Of a DNA stretch of 64,000 nucleotides, positions 24,754 to 33,095 are shown one piece after another. The position numbers and the translations under genes were made by a program. Origin of the DNA: Deltaproteobacteria bacterium (GTDB lineage: Bacteria > JAGRBM01 > JAHCIT01); contig JAHCIT010000001.1 in the NCBI GenBank assembly GCA_026129095.1, positions 554,771 to 618,770 on the forward strand, in the 5' to 3' direction. The notes below the pieces were generated by a model that searched no databases, was not told the DNA's origin, and was given only the letters and a program-made list of their open reading frames with translations. The first letter of the stretch is position 1. Each line of letters starts with the position of its first letter.

Positions 24754-25824
24754 ATGGTAACAATGACTGCCCCTGTGCAAAAACATTCGCGATCCAGTGC
24801 CCCGCAGCATGAGCGGGAGATTGTCCACCCCGTGGATCTCTGCCTCCCTGGAGGCCGCCTGAACCCCGCCGCGACGGGATGGTCCCGGCATCCTCTTCAG
24901 CGCTGCAACCTCCAAGGCCCCTGGGGACGGCAAAAGCGGTGGGACTTCTGGAGTGTTACCAGCCAGGAATGCGCCCTGTCTGTGACCTACGCAAGCCTTG
25001 ACTATCTGGGCTTTGCGGCAGTGTCGTTTAACGATTTTGCCAGCAAGCGGGCCTATGAGCATGCGATGCTGGTCCCCTTCGCCATTGGTTTCCGGCAACC
25101 GGAGCAGGTTGGTGGAGCGGTGCTGGCGTTCAATGCACTGGGGTTGCGGGTCCGGATAGACGATCGTGGCAACACGGTGCTGATCGACGCTGGTATCCGC
25201 CGACCTGGTATTCCCCCTGTCGAAGCTCATGCAGTCATTACCCGTCCAAAGGGCCATGAAACCCTGAATGTCGTTGTCCCCTGGAGCGAGCGTCGATATC
25301 AGTTCACTTCCAAGCAGAATACCCTTCCCGCCACTGGCGAAGTGCGCGCCGGCAAGCAGCAATTCCGGTTTGGCCCGGAAAACCAGTCGTTCGGGTGCAT
25401 GGACTATGGGCGCGGTGTCTGGCCGTATGCGACGACATGGAACTGGGCGACTGCCTCCGGCGAATGCGGCGGCCATACCGTTGGACTCCAGTTTGGTGGC
25501 CAATGGACCGATGGAACCGGTTCTACTGAAAATGGCATCTGCCTTGATGGCCGACTGCACAAAATCAGCGAGGATGTGTGTTTTGATTGTGACCGGCGGA
25601 ATTTCCTCAAACCCTGGCGAATTCATTCACCCGGTTCGGATCGTGTCGATCTCATATTTGATCCCTTTATCGACCGTCCGCTTCGGGCGCCCCTGATTGT
25701 GGCCGGTGTGGATCTGCACCTGTGTTTCGGGAAATTTTCCGGACAAGTCAGGCTTACTGACGGGAAGACGCTCGAAGTCGCAGGACTCATCGGCACATCC
25801 GAGGAGATGCGCGCCCGGTGGTAG
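24754..25824 (+). CDS. DUF2804 family protein
   Basis: A 356-residue protein matching DUF2804 in layout. Typical elements are YLGFAAVSFNDF, FGCMDYGRGVWPYATTWNW, ASGECGGHTVGLQFGG and a C-terminal FGKFSGQVRLTDG. The family occurs in bacteria and some eukaryotes and has no established function; its fold is predicted to be beta-rich. The ATG at 24754 is used, with 24763 as an alternative. It starts 11 bases after the DUF4124 gene and overlaps the next gene by 7 bases, so these three may be an operon. Confidence 0.82.
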   Translation: MVTMTAPVQKHSRSSAPQHEREIVHPVDLCLPGGRLNPAATGWSRHPLQRCNLQGPWGRQKRWDFWSVTSQECALSVTYASLDYLGFAAVSFNDFASKRAYEHAMLVPFAIGFRQPEQVGGAVLAFNALGLRVRIDDRGNTVLIDAGIRRPGIPPVEAHAVITRPKGHETLNVVVPWSERRYQFTSKQNTLPATGEVRAGKQQFRFGPENQSFGCMDYGRGVWPYATTWNWATASGECGGHTVGLQFGGQWTDGTGSTENGICLDGRLHKISEDVCFDCDRRNFLKPWRIHSPGSDRVDLIFDPFIDRPLRAPLIVAGVDLHLCFGKFSGQVRLTDGKTLEVAGLIGTSEEMRARW

Positions 25825-26552
25825 ACCCCGCCACGCCCCCATCCTTATCTGGGAGCGATCCCACATCACGCCTCATCGAGATGAGACGTAATACCATCGA
25901 TTTTTTTAGTGATCTGGTTTTCGGCTCACTCCGGCGAATCATTTTATGGACCGCTGCCTCCACGGCACTTGCCGGAGTGTTTGCAGTCTGGATCTGCCAG
26001 AACATCATTCTGCCGGGCGGATCGCACTGGACCCTGAAGGCGCTTCAATGCATCATTCTTTGCGTGTCTTACGTTATCGGTGGGCTCGCCGTGGGTATTT
26101 CTCATGGTATTACGTCCGCCTTGCTCCGGCAGCTTGTTAAAGTTCGCGATCTGATCACCCGACTTATTGAGCCAGTCATTAACTGGATCGCCGAGCAGTC
26201 TCCCTTGGCGTCGAAATCCCTCAGTACACAGGAGTTTATAACTACCTGGAGCCAGGCCGTCGCCTCTTTGTCTGCCATTCCACCCGACAGTTCCATTGGA
26301 CGGAGACTTCTTTACCGGGCTTATGGCTGGGCGCTTCGACAGGCAAGTGATCAGTATTTGAACCGCTTCATCGCCGACGCCAGAAAGCGTGGGCAATCCC
26401 AAATAACGCTGGCTACGGTTCAATCGTTTGTCGTGGCCCAGCTAGCAGAAAACCTTGCCGCAGCACTGACCATGAAGCTGCTGCTGATCCGCACGTTGAC
26501 CTGGGCATTGGCAGTTCTTGCCGCAGTCATCCCGCTGTGGGGAATGCGCTGA
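25818..26552 (+). CDS. Inner-membrane protein, function unknown
   Basis: A 244-residue protein with about three hydrophobic segments: IILWTAASTALAGVFAVW, CIILCVSYVIGGLAVGI and the C-terminal LLIRTLTWALAVLAAVIPLW. Between them lies a soluble, helical part (TRLIEPVINWIAEQSPLAS to YLNRFIADARKR). The start is GTG, overlapping the DUF2804 stop by 7 bases; an ATG 63 bases downstream could be the true start. No family is recognised. The convergent ArsA-like gene ends 5 bases away. Confidence 0.65.
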   Translation: MVDPATPPSLSGSDPTSRLIEMRRNTIDFFSDLVFGSLRRIILWTAASTALAGVFAVWICQNIILPGGSHWTLKALQCIILCVSYVIGGLAVGISHGITSALLRQLVKVRDLITRLIEPVINWIAEQSPLASKSLSTQEFITTWSQAVASLSAIPPDSSIGRRLLYRAYGWALRQASDQYLNRFIADARKRGQSQITLATVQSFVVAQLAENLAAALTMKLLLIRTLTWALAVLAAVIPLWGMR

Positions 26553-26557
26553 CACCC

Positions 26558-27748
26558 CTATGGATGGGGCATGAACAGAAAATCGCTGATACGCCTTAGG
26601 CCAGCCAGATCATGGATATCGGACTCGAAATAGGGAACGTGCTCGATGAACTCTTCTCCCCTTACCATATAGGAAAGCCGTTCGAGATTCTTCTCGTCGA
26701 TTTCACCCAAAAGCTGGTAATTGACGAAGTTCTCCAGCAGCGGCTGGGCAAGATCCCCATAACCAGAAGCGGCAAGATCTGCGGCAAAATGACGCACGAC
26801 CTCTTCCATCTTCCTGCGACCATGGCAAAGGTCATCCAGCGGTCCTACCTGTCCATTCAGTGCTTTCAGGTAGTTCTGATGAACCTTGTTTACGACCACA
26901 CCTTCGAACGGCATGCCAAATTCAACAAGCTTGGAGTGGAAATAGGCCGCCTCGTCGAGAGTGAGCTTGTTGGGTGAGGTCACAAGCACAAAACCGAGCT
27001 TCTGGTCCCGAAACAGCTTCTGCACACGATGAGCCCGGGACCTGAACCCGTCATAAAGCCCATTCAATGCGGTAAAAAACTCCGATCCCGCAGTCAGAAA
27101 CTCCGAGGACAATGCCGTATTCAGGACCGGCATGAACCGGTCTGATGCCCAGCTGATCAGTGATGAAGAGAATGAGCCGGCTTGAACAGTGGGACGAATC
27201 AGAAGATTCAGAAGCTTGTTATCTGTCAGGAAGTTTACCATCCGGTCCGGCGCGGTAAGAAAATCAAGCGCATGCTTTGCTGGCGGAGTATCCAGCACCA
27301 CGAGGTCATAATCCCCTGACTCGTACAGTTCATACAGCTTCTCGACTGCCATATATTCGGGCGATCCTATCAGGGAGCTGGCACCTTCCCGGTAAATCAC
27401 TGAATTAAATACCCGCTCAGCTTCGCGTTCAGACGCGGTATACTTGCGGATAATTGCTTCCAGCGTCTTCCCCCCATCCAGCATCATTGCATGCAGTTCG
27501 CCCTTCACTTCAAAGCCGAGTGTTTCCAGCCGTTCTTTTGGAACGAGCTTAGGCTCATTGACCAGTTCCTTGAGACCTAGAGAATCGGCCAGCCGGTGCG
27601 CTGGGTCGATCGTGCAGACAACTGCCCGTTTTCCCGACAAGGCAGCGTGAAGCGCAATGACGGCAGATGTCGTCGTCTTCCCGACACCACCCGATCCGAC
27701 GCAGATGATCACTTCCTTTCGGCGCACCAGTGCCTCCAGAGATCTCAT
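26558..27748 (-). CDS. ArsA-like ATPase, second of a tandem pair
   Basis: A 396-residue ATPase of the ArsA/GET3/MinD superclass. VGSGGVGKTTTSAV (17-30) is the deviant Walker A, with the early glycine run but no signature lysine at the usual second position (Gly18-Ser19-Gly20). CTIDPAHRLADSLGL is the A-loop and switch 1 region, and LVVLDTPPAKHALDFL the switch 2. Bona fide ArsA pumps arsenite; many bacterial members have unrelated roles. No arsB or arsR is nearby. It overlaps the first ATPase gene by 4 bases (ATGA), so the two probably act together, perhaps as a heterodimer. Confidence 0.85.
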   Translation of the reverse strand: MRSLEALVRRKEVIICVGSGGVGKTTTSAVIALHAALSGKRAVVCTIDPAHRLADSLGLKELVNEPKLVPKERLETLGFEVKGELHAMMLDGGKTLEAIIRKYTASEREAERVFNSVIYREGASSLIGSPEYMAVEKLYELYESGDYDLVVLDTPPAKHALDFLTAPDRMVNFLTDNKLLNLLIRPTVQAGSFSSSLISWASDRFMPVLNTALSSEFLTAGSEFFTALNGLYDGFRSRAHRVQKLFRDQKLGFVLVTSPNKLTLDEAAYFHSKLVEFGMPFEGVVVNKVHQNYLKALNGQVGPLDDLCHGRRKMEEVVRHFAADLAASGYGDLAQPLLENFVNYQLLGEIDEKNLERLSYMVRGEEFIEHVPYFESDIHDLAGLRRISDFLFMPHP

Positions 27749-28740
27749 GCCATGACTCCCTTGCGGATCACTTCAGAGATACCGATGATGGTGTTGATGT
27801 CGAAATTGCGTGAATAAATGAACGGGAGCTGTATGTACCGCATGTCTTCCCTGAGAAGCTTGTCAACGTAACTCTGGTTAAGACGCGCCCGTTCCCTTTG
27901 AAAGGCAGCCGCTTCGGTCGCAAAGCGGACAGCCTGTTCGCCGCCCAGGAAACCAGCAGCCGCCCGCTGAAATCCAGTGTCGGCAGAGGCTTCTCTCAGA
28001 CGTTCGCCAAGCCCGTTTGCCAGCGGCGAACTGTTAATCATATTTATGAACACGTAACCGAGCGGTACGTCCAGCGACAGTTTGGCATTTCTGATAAGGT
28101 CGATCGTTTCGTTGACTGGCATTTCCTCGGCCAGTGTTACGACATTAAAGGATGTGTTGTCACCGCTTACGATTGTATCGTGAGTAAGGGCAGCATCCCT
28201 CGTGAAAGCCCCCACTTTCAGCATATCCCGGATCATTTTCGGAGCCTGCAGATAGAAAAGAGAATGACCGGTTGTAGGTCCGTCGAATATCACCAGATCC
28301 CAGGCAAGGCGGCCACGGCTGCGCTCATTAACGAACTGGGCAATCCGATGCATGATAAAGAACTCTTTGACACCTGGAAAGAATTCCATCGTGTTTCGTA
28401 CGAATGGCAGCCGGAATGCAAGATTGTAGATCGATTCAAACCGAACTTTTGAAACTACATAATGCCTGAGCGGCGCATCTCCGCTTAGATTTGCAGCAAA
28501 TATATTCGGGTAAACCTCGCGGGGATCGGCATCGACATGAGGAGTACCAAAAATTTCCGTGATCCGTGCCTTGGAACCGGAACGTGAATCACATTCAACC
28601 AGTAGCACTCGTTTGCCCTGCTTGACGGCGGCAAGAGCAAGTCCCGCGCAGACGGTCGACTTCCCGGTGCCGCCCTTTCCGGTAACGATCAGTAGTCTGC
28701 GGTTTAGAATATTGATGGCTACTGTTCCTTCCCGAGCCAT
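27745..28740 (-). CDS. ArsA-like ATPase, first of a tandem pair
   Basis: A 331-residue ATPase. TGKGGTGKSTVCAGLALA (20-37) has the deviant Walker A KGGTGKST, with the signature lysine (Lys22). VLLVECDSRSG replaces the usual DPAH, and VIFDGPTTGHSLFYLQAP is switch 2. In this and in length it is distinct from its partner, so the pair is not a recent duplication. I take the ATG at 28740; the frame is open to 28794 but the extra residues are basic and unlike the family. A G-rich potential ribosome-binding site lies in a hairpin just upstream. Two ArsA-like genes in tandem are known from several deltaproteobacterial lineages (recalled). Confidence 0.82.
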   Translation of the reverse strand: MAREGTVAINILNRRLLIVTGKGGTGKSTVCAGLALAAVKQGKRVLLVECDSRSGSKARITEIFGTPHVDADPREVYPNIFAANLSGDAPLRHYVVSKVRFESIYNLAFRLPFVRNTMEFFPGVKEFFIMHRIAQFVNERSRGRLAWDLVIFDGPTTGHSLFYLQAPKMIRDMLKVGAFTRDAALTHDTIVSGDNTSFNVVTLAEEMPVNETIDLIRNAKLSLDVPLGYVFINMINSSPLANGLGERLREASADTGFQRAAAGFLGGEQAVRFATEAAAFQRERARLNQSYVDKLLREDMRYIQLPFIYSRNFDINTIIGISEVIRKGVMA

Positions 28741-28743
28741 GCG

Positions 28744-28792
28744 GCCCCCAAGAGGGGCTTTGAAATCATTGCCCCGCCGGAACCAGCGGGGC
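28744..28792 (-). promoter_or_regulatory. Two hairpins upstream of the ArsA-like pair
   Basis: On the minus strand a perfect 7-bp stem (GCCCCGC/GCGGGGC; 28771-28777 with 28786-28792) is followed by a second, GCCCC/GGGGC (28744-28748 with 28754-28758), a few bases before the start codon. The second hides the G-run that would serve as ribosome-binding site. The first lacks a T-tract, so it is not a standard terminator for the upstream gene. A translational control is possible. Confidence 0.4.
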
Positions 28793-28863
28793 ACACAACT
28801 TCTGCATATAGCACCGGCAGGTCGGAGGAGAAAACAAATGTCACAGTTCCATCACGCAAGGCG

Positions 28864-29721
28864 TCAGAGCGATTCCCACCAGTCGAGAAGCTCTGGTGGC
28901 ACCGGATCCGTGATCTCCTGTGACCCATCCAGTTTCACCTTCCAGGCATGAAGCGCCAGCCGATCCGGCGCTCCCAGCCGATCACCGCCATAAAGCCGGT
29001 CACCCGCCACTGGCAGCCCTTCCCCGGACAGATGGGCCCGGATCTGATGCCGGGCGCCGGGGCCCACAAGTTTCACCTCCAGCAAGGCAAATCCATCTTT
29101 CCGAGATGTCGTGTGAAACCGGGTAATTCCGGTCCGCTGGGCCCGGCGGCCGAACTTTGAAACGGTTGGTGCATTCCTGGACGATGCACGAAGTTCGAAA
29201 TCCACGATGCCTTCATCAGGCGGATTTCCGATGACACCTGCCCAGTAGGTTTTTTCAGCGCCAGACAGCCTGTCCCGAAGCATTTGCTGTATTTTCTCGG
29301 TCCGGCCGACAAGAACGATCCCTGACGTTTCCAGGTCAAGACGATTTACAAGGCCATGCTCTGCAAGCCTTTCCTGCGACGGCTCATGGATAGCCAGCCA
29401 ATCCTCCAGAGATGGTCCTCCACGTCCTGTCAACCGGACCGAATGCACACCAGATGGCTTGCTTACGGCAAACCAGTCCGGAGCCTCTTCCAGAACCCGG
29501 ATGTGCTCATTTGGAGTTCCGGCGGATGGTTTCGGGAGATCCCACTCGAAAGTTACAGGACCGCTAAGCATTGAGGAAGCCTGCACCCGCCGTCCGTTGG
29601 CCCGGATACGCCCCTGCTGAAACAGCTGCTTCATCAGCGCACGGGGAAGTTCTGGTGCCACCTGACGCAGAAGGTGATCCGCCCGGCCACTATCAGCTTT
29701 GGCGATTGCCTTCGTCACCAT
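28864..29721 (-). CDS. RluA family RNA pseudouridine synthase
   Basis: A 285-residue enzyme. Order seen: an N-terminal S4-like segment (LLRQVAPELPRALMKQLFQQGRIRANG split over residues 18-45), then SKPSGVHSVR, the catalytic NRLDLETSG with its Asp (usually HRLD; here Asn replaces His), and HQIRAHL near the end. It isomerises uridine to pseudouridine in rRNA or tRNA. The exact site is not deducible. It is last of the greA-lipoprotein-sppA-lipoprotein cluster, starting 2 bases from the preceding stop. Confidence 0.88.
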   Translation of the reverse strand: MVTKAIAKADSGRADHLLRQVAPELPRALMKQLFQQGRIRANGRRVQASSMLSGPVTFEWDLPKPSAGTPNEHIRVLEEAPDWFAVSKPSGVHSVRLTGRGGPSLEDWLAIHEPSQERLAEHGLVNRLDLETSGIVLVGRTEKIQQMLRDRLSGAEKTYWAGVIGNPPDEGIVDFELRASSRNAPTVSKFGRRAQRTGITRFHTTSRKDGFALLEVKLVGPGARHQIRAHLSGEGLPVAGDRLYGGDRLGAPDRLALHAWKVKLDGSQEITDPVPPELLDWWESL

Positions 29722-29723
29722 GA

Positions 29724-30338
29724 TCAGGACGGATCATCCAGGTAGCCGCGCCTGGGCAGCGTCTGGCTTATATCCCTGAGAAGCTCGTGAATCAGAAGCT
29801 CGTAGTCGCCAGAATCCGTGGCAACCGTATCAAACAGCGACCGGCCTGGCAGATGACGCACCACTTCATGCCGCGCACGCCATATCACTGTCAGGCTGGC
29901 CGATTCGACAAGCTGAAAACCGGCACCCACTGACACCTGATCACGATCGACAATGCGGGTCCGGTCCCATTCAAACAGCTCGGTAAACAGCAGTGCATCC
30001 GCCCTCAGCTCCGAACCGAATGCTGCAGCCAGTTCCGAAGGTTCAATATTTGCGAGCTGGGCGCCATAAGTAATCCCGTACTTTTCCTTCAGCATCTCGT
30101 CTATACGATCACCAGAAAGCGTGTCATAGCCGGAATTCTTCAGCATTATTTCTACCCGATGCCGCAAGAGCTCCGGCCCTTCAGGATATAAGGTGCCATT
30201 GGCAACAGGGAGAATCGCAATTCTTGCTGGAGTGCGTGTCCCAAAGTCCTCTACAACAAATGACTGAACCGGAGCCGAAAAGAGAGAGCAGGCCGACCCG
30301 AGACAAACCAGCGTCACGCATACTGCCGCAATGCGCAT
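29724..30338 (-). CDS. Putative lipoprotein, GNA1162/DUF799-like
   Basis: A 204-residue protein with a lipoprotein signal (VTLVCLGSAC, Cys17). ARIAILPVANGTLYPEG and VEIMLKNSGYDTLSGDRIDEML resemble the GNA1162/DUF799 group of outer-membrane lipoproteins that share a fold with TolB-like N-terminal domains. LFTELFEWDRTR and ASLTVIWRARHEVVRHL follow. The link is by pattern only and the function is unknown. It lies between sppA and the pseudouridine synthase gene, within 10 and 2 bases, so it is cotranscribed. Confidence 0.7.
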   Translation of the reverse strand: MRIAAVCVTLVCLGSACSLFSAPVQSFVVEDFGTRTPARIAILPVANGTLYPEGPELLRHRVEIMLKNSGYDTLSGDRIDEMLKEKYGITYGAQLANIEPSELAAAFGSELRADALLFTELFEWDRTRIVDRDQVSVGAGFQLVESASLTVIWRARHEVVRHLPGRSLFDTVATDSGDYELLIHELLRDISQTLPRRGYLDDPS

Positions 30339-30347
30339 GTAGCCCGC

Positions 30348-31367
30348 CTACCGGGAGAGCACCGGTCCGACCACCCGGCCGAGATTCTCGAACGCCTCTC
30401 CAGGCGCCATTGCCCCTTGCCACAAATAAAGTGCCGGAGGCCGAATCTGAAATGCGGACGGGCCTGTCACCGCACTGGCATAGAGGTTGTCATTGAATTT
30501 CTGGTAGTTACGGTAGGTGATGACCCGGAGCGGTCGTCCGCCCGTAACCTGCTCCAGTTCAGACACTACCTCGTCGATATGCCGGATACCGTCAATCAGT
30601 TTCAGGTCCAAGGCCTGCCGCGCGGTGTAAATACGCCCATCAGCGGCTTTAAGAATTTCATCTCGGCTCATGCCGGGTCGCGCACCCTGGATGCGATCAA
30701 CAAACTGCTGATAGTAGTCATCAACAATCGACTGGGCGATGACGCGATCACCTTCCGTAGGTTCTCGGAATGGTGAAAGCATGTCTTTGTGCGGACCGCT
30801 TTTCACCGTCGTATCCTTGACGCCGAACCGGTTCATCAGGCCCGCAAAATTGATCATCGGAACGACAACGCCAATAGAACCCGTGGCAGTGGTCGGAATC
30901 GCGTACACCCTGTCGCCCGCCATCGCCGCGTAGTAGCCGCCACTAGCTGCCAGATCGAGCATCAGGACATACATGGGAATTTTACGCCGAACACGAAATG
31001 CCTTCAGCTCGTGGTAAATTATCTCGCTCGCTGAAACCGACCCACCCGGCGAATTGATCCGGACCAGAACGGCACGGATATTATCGTCGTCCTCGGCCTG
31101 ATCCAAGGCTGCCTTGAGCTTCGTTACAGTGCTTTCGATCTCAATCAGGCCAAGAGCCACCCGGCTGTCATTGTCCAAAAGCACCCCGCTCAGGTCAACC
31201 AGCAGGATTTTCTGCCGAGCCGAACGGTTGCCACCCACGGTCGACTCGGAAAGCGGGCGCCGCTGCGGGAACATCGAAACGTCATTTCCAATTACGCAGC
31301 TTGCACCTATTAGGACCGTCAATATGAGAAATACCGATGAAAACTTCCGGCCAGATAGCAGCTTCAT
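30348..31367 (-). CDS. sppA: Signal peptide peptidase SppA, short form
   Basis: A 339-residue serine protease of the S49 family, the single-domain form. It has one N-terminal membrane segment or lipid signal (SVFLILTVLIGASC). RINSPGGSVSASE and LDLAASGGYYAAMAGD hold the nucleophile Ser142, and SGPHKDMLSPFR the general base Lys194. It degrades signal peptides remaining in the membrane; the active site faces the periplasm. GASC could be a lipobox but Gly at -3 is unusual. It follows the CTG-start lipoprotein gene and may be cotranscribed with greA. Confidence 0.92.
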   Translation of the reverse strand: MKLLSGRKFSSVFLILTVLIGASCVIGNDVSMFPQRRPLSESTVGGNRSARQKILLVDLSGVLLDNDSRVALGLIEIESTVTKLKAALDQAEDDDNIRAVLVRINSPGGSVSASEIIYHELKAFRVRRKIPMYVLMLDLAASGGYYAAMAGDRVYAIPTTATGSIGVVVPMINFAGLMNRFGVKDTTVKSGPHKDMLSPFREPTEGDRVIAQSIVDDYYQQFVDRIQGARPGMSRDEILKAADGRIYTARQALDLKLIDGIRHIDEVVSELEQVTGGRPLRVITYRNYQKFNDNLYASAVTGPSAFQIRPPALYLWQGAMAPGEAFENLGRVVGPVLSR

Positions 31368-31387
31368 GGATCATTCTCCTCGCTTTG

Positions 31388-32464
31388 TTACCGGGGTCTG
31401 CCCTCAGGAGTTCCGAATTTTGGGCCTTCCACGTAGCTGGCTGGCGATTGTATTTCAGATATGTTTCCAATGTCCCTTACGTCGAGCTTCATCGACAGGG
31501 TTTCCACTGTGGTGCCTTCCGGGTTTGTGGCAAAGCGGGCATTCATCAGAAAATCAAAACCGAGCATCATGCCGGTAGTGTCATCAATCATGATCTGGGC
31601 ACCCAGCTCAAGCGATGCCGGATTTAATGCGGCCATATGTGGCGGCAGCTCCCCGGGTTTCCGCTCGACCCTATAGCGGGTCACACGACGCTCCAAATAC
31701 GTGTCCTTTGACTCACGAAACTGGCCCGCCAAACCAAGGCTCACGAGAACCTCCTCCAGTAGTTGCGTGTCCAGATACCGCTCTACTCGAATTCTATCAT
31801 CGGGTGGGTATCGCCACCAGGGAGCGTCAGCAAGCTTCATGAAGAGCCCCTCCCCTGTCCTGATGAATTTCATGCTTGCACGGGATGGTGTTCCAGTATC
31901 CAGCGGCGTCTGGGTGATCACACTATCGAATTCGAAGTCGTCTGCGGCCGCTTTTCTGAGGCGGGACAGTATCTCGACGGCTACCCGGTCCTGGGGATGA
32001 ATCCGTTCATTACTGATCCGGAAATCGAGCTGAAATGAAATAAGATTATCAAGATAGGCCAAGGCCCTTCGACCATCGAAAGGAAGAAGACCTGGCGGAA
32101 TTGATTGCCCCGGCCTGCGCTGCTGCTCAATCTCCGGAATCTTGACGGCTGAATCGGCTCCGAGCAGACCCTTCAAAAGATCACTAGCAAAGGCCGGGCC
32201 CGGAGATTTAGGAGGCGTCTTCCCTTCTGATTCCAGTTGTTCAATGGCCTTCTCAAGATTCTGTATGGCCTGCCGGTCTTCGGGGCTGAATTCCGGCTGC
32301 CCAGATGAACCTGCCAGTTCAGTACCGGACGAACCATCCGGTATACCAGCAACTGGTTTTTCTGGGGCCGCTGGCGGCGATGATTTCCGCTCGCACGCAA
32401 ATGGAGCCAGTCCCAGCAGCAGGACAGAAACAATACCGGGCAGCTGAGGGATGATCCGTTTCAG
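31388..32464 (-). CDS. Putative lipoprotein with CTG start overlapping greA
   Basis: I do not recognise the family. Inside the frame the first standard start is a TTG at 32176, but the same frame runs upstream without a stop to 32464 and encodes [19 protein letters not shown] followed by APFAC, a clear lipoprotein signal with lysine and arginine before a hydrophobic core and Cys. The only sensible start is the CTG at 32464, which overlaps the greA stop as CTGA, a variant of the usual ATGA coupling. GAGG lies 10 bases before it. The resulting 358-residue protein has a Ser/Pro/Gly-rich linker, then a folded domain ending near [15 protein letters not shown]. The start is inferred. Confidence 0.72.
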   Translation of the reverse strand: MKRIIPQLPGIVSVLLLGLAPFACERKSSPPAAPEKPVAGIPDGSSGTELAGSSGQPEFSPEDRQAIQNLEKAIEQLESEGKTPPKSPGPAFASDLLKGLLGADSAVKIPEIEQQRRPGQSIPPGLLPFDGRRALAYLDNLISFQLDFRISNERIHPQDRVAVEILSRLRKAAADDFEFDSVITQTPLDTGTPSRASMKFIRTGEGLFMKLADAPWWRYPPDDRIRVERYLDTQLLEEVLVSLGLAGQFRESKDTYLERRVTRYRVERKPGELPPHMAALNPASLELGAQIMIDDTTGMMLGFDFLMNARFATNPEGTTVETLSMKLDVRDIGNISEIQSPASYVEGPKFGTPEGRPR

Positions 32465-32934
32465 GCGAACTTCACCTCTAGTATTTCGTATTCGGTTACA
32501 CCCTTGGCAGTTTTTATTTCCACCGTATCACCCCGGCTACGGCCAATCAGTGCCCGGGCTACTGGCGTACTCAGGGATATCCGCCCAACAGTATGATCAG
32601 ACTCCACGTCACCGACGATCGTATAGGTCTTTTTTTCATCCGTATCGACATCAACGAGCTTCACGGTCGCTCCAAACATGACCTTGTTGCCGGACAGTTT
32701 TGAGATATCAATAACTTCCACACGCGCAAGCATGTCCTCGAGCTGGGCGATACGCCCCTCGATAAACCCCTGCCGCTCACGGGCTGCATGGTATTCTGCG
32801 TTTTCCGATAGATCTCCATGCTCGCGGGCCTCGGCTATCGCCCGGATAACAGTTGGCCGTTCTTCGGTCTTGAGGCGCAGCAACTCCTCGTTCAGTTTTT
32901 CGTATCCTGCCGATGTAATCGGTACCCGGTCCAT
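32461..32934 (-). CDS. greA: Transcription elongation factor GreA
   Basis: A 157-residue GreA of standard length. The N-terminal coiled coil has [18 protein letters not shown], and the conserved acidic tip is [17 protein letters not shown]. The C-terminal FKBP-like domain includes [26 protein letters not shown]. GreA stimulates cleavage of backtracked RNA by RNA polymerase. The frame is open upstream to 33012 but the ATG at 32934 gives the family N-terminus (MDRVPIT). It overlaps the downstream lipoprotein gene by 4 bases, and lies 161 bases from carB. Confidence 0.95.
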   Translation of the reverse strand: MDRVPITSAGYEKLNEELLRLKTEERPTVIRAIAEAREHGDLSENAEYHAARERQGFIEGRIAQLEDMLARVEVIDISKLSGNKVMFGATVKLVDVDTDEKKTYTIVGDVESDHTVGRISLSTPVARALIGRSRGDTVEIKTAKGVTEYEILEVKFA

Positions 32935-33095
32935 GAAAACCCCCCGCTCCGCCGGTCTTGCCACAGGTATCCCCAAGAATACCCAGCGGCAGAAAACGCC
33001 GCCCGGAAGCATTAGTTCGCGTTGATAGCGTTGTTAGCGGTCCATGCTCATTTGGACGATGAAATTACTCCCGAAGCCTTCTTCCAGCACCTTAG

